From NCBI GenBank assembly GCA_937896295.1, contig CALBME010000062.1:1-14400 (forward strand): a DNA stretch of 14,400 nucleotides, in the 5' to 3' direction. Origin of the DNA: an uncultured Micavibrio sp. (lineage in GTDB: Bacteria > Pseudomonadota > Alphaproteobacteria > Micavibrionales > UBA1664). A program made the translations under genes and the position numbers. The notes under the pieces are model-generated. The model saw only the letters and a program-made list of their open reading frames with translations. It was not told the DNA's origin and did not search any database. Shown piece by piece: positions 14,019-14,400 of this stretch (positions are counted from its first letter, which is position 1; each line of letters starts with the position of its first letter).

Positions 14019-14400
14019 ATGTCCGCCGCCGCCATCGAGCGTCTGAAAACCATTTGCGCACGCACTTTCGCCGGGCACGGTCCCGTCATGACGGATGGCT
14101 GTATTTCCGAAGCCGCCCGGCTTTTGCAACATAACAACGGCATCGCGGTGGGCGAGGTGCATGGCGATTACGCGCATGCGCGTTTCATGAAGGCCCTGTT
14201 GCCAAAGGCGGCGGCCATGGGTGTGCGGCACATGTACGTCGAAATGTTCCGCCAGTCGCGGCAGGACATGCTCGACCGCTGGCAGGATGATGGCGATCCG
14301 CAGGACCTGATGGCGCATATCAACCGCCAGCGTTTTGGATATTCGACCTATAACTGGGTACATTACTGGGACGTGCTGGAAGTCGCGCGGCAATCCGGCA
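14019..14400 (+). CDS. ChaN/TIKI-superfamily-like protein, N-terminal 127 residues (runs off the right edge)
   Basis: The frame is open from the ATG at 14019 to the window end, so the C-terminus is missing. AGGGA at 14007-14011 with 7-nt spacing supports the start. There is no signal peptide or lipobox, so it appears cytosolic, unlike secreted ChaN lipoproteins. The visible pattern resembles the ChaN-like/TIKI domain: a hydrophobic strand ending in GEVH (45-48), a helix with MKALLPKAA, then YVEMF (73-77), RQDMLDRW (81-88) and a W-x-x-YW-x-VL-x-VA segment (113-123). In that superfamily the GExH and E-M-F residues are proposed to build a metal- or haem-related site. Assignment is by motif pattern only and moderate. 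It follows nuoH by 113 nt on the same strand, where nuoI would be expected; no promoter or terminator was recognised in the gap. Confidence 0.65.
   Translation, partial: MSAAAIERLKTICARTFAGHGPVMTDGCISEAARLLQHNNGIAVGEVHGDYAHARFMKALLPKAAAMGVRHMYVEMFRQSRQDMLDRWQDDGDPQDLMAHINRQRFGYSTYNWVHYWDVLEVARQSG

Overview
The window is a stretch of alphaproteobacterial-type chromosome that carries the front two thirds of a respiratory complex I (NADH:ubiquinone oxidoreductase, nuo) locus. The class call rests on three things: separate nuoC and nuoD genes, a NuoG without the extra N7 iron-sulfur cluster, and close resemblance of all subunits to the alphaproteobacterial/mitochondrial type. DNA is moderately GC-rich throughout. 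A lineage with an unusually interrupted nuo operon is implied; the exact order or genus cannot be fixed from this sequence. No insertion sequence, integrase, CRISPR array or frameshifted gene was seen.

Layout. 1-207 (-) is the start of a small membrane-anchored protein lying behind tRNA-Val(CAC) (284-358, -), which has its own promoter. Next comes alanine dehydrogenase ald (510-1595, +), abutting end to end with an unrecognised 265-residue protein (1596-2393, -). tRNA-Asp(GTC) (2572-2648, +) has a good sigma70-type promoter and sits only 24 nt ahead of nuoA, with no terminator between, so nuoABCD (2673-5556) is probably read from the tRNA promoter. A UbiA-family prenyltransferase on the minus strand (5553-6377) shares its stop region with nuoD and cuts the locus in two. 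The second block runs nuoE, nuoF, two small secreted proteins, nuoG, a GT4-type glycosyltransferase and nuoH (6562-13905). After it comes the beginning of a ChaN/TIKI-like protein (14019 to the edge) where nuoI would normally be expected.

How the parts work together. NuoE, F and G form the NADH-oxidising module with FMN and the N1a, N3, N1b, N4 and N5 clusters. NuoB, C and D form the quinone-reducing connector with cluster N2. NuoA and NuoH are the first membrane-arm subunits. All the clusters expected for these subunits have their cysteine/histidine ligands. NuoI, J, K, L, M and N are not in the window.

Most interesting points. (1) The two secreted proteins between nuoF and nuoG look like tandem paralogues: each has a signal peptide, a first cysteine at residue 42, and a second cysteine 76-79 residues later followed by a similar M-x-TKG segment. 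They are chained to nuoF by ATGA overlaps. (2) A multi-tier inverted repeat (6522-6573) folds over the nuoE start, with the Shine-Dalgarno in its apical loop. (3) The tRNA-Asp/nuoA linkage may put complex I under tRNA-type promoter control. (4) The UbiA-like protein has a changed first aspartate motif.
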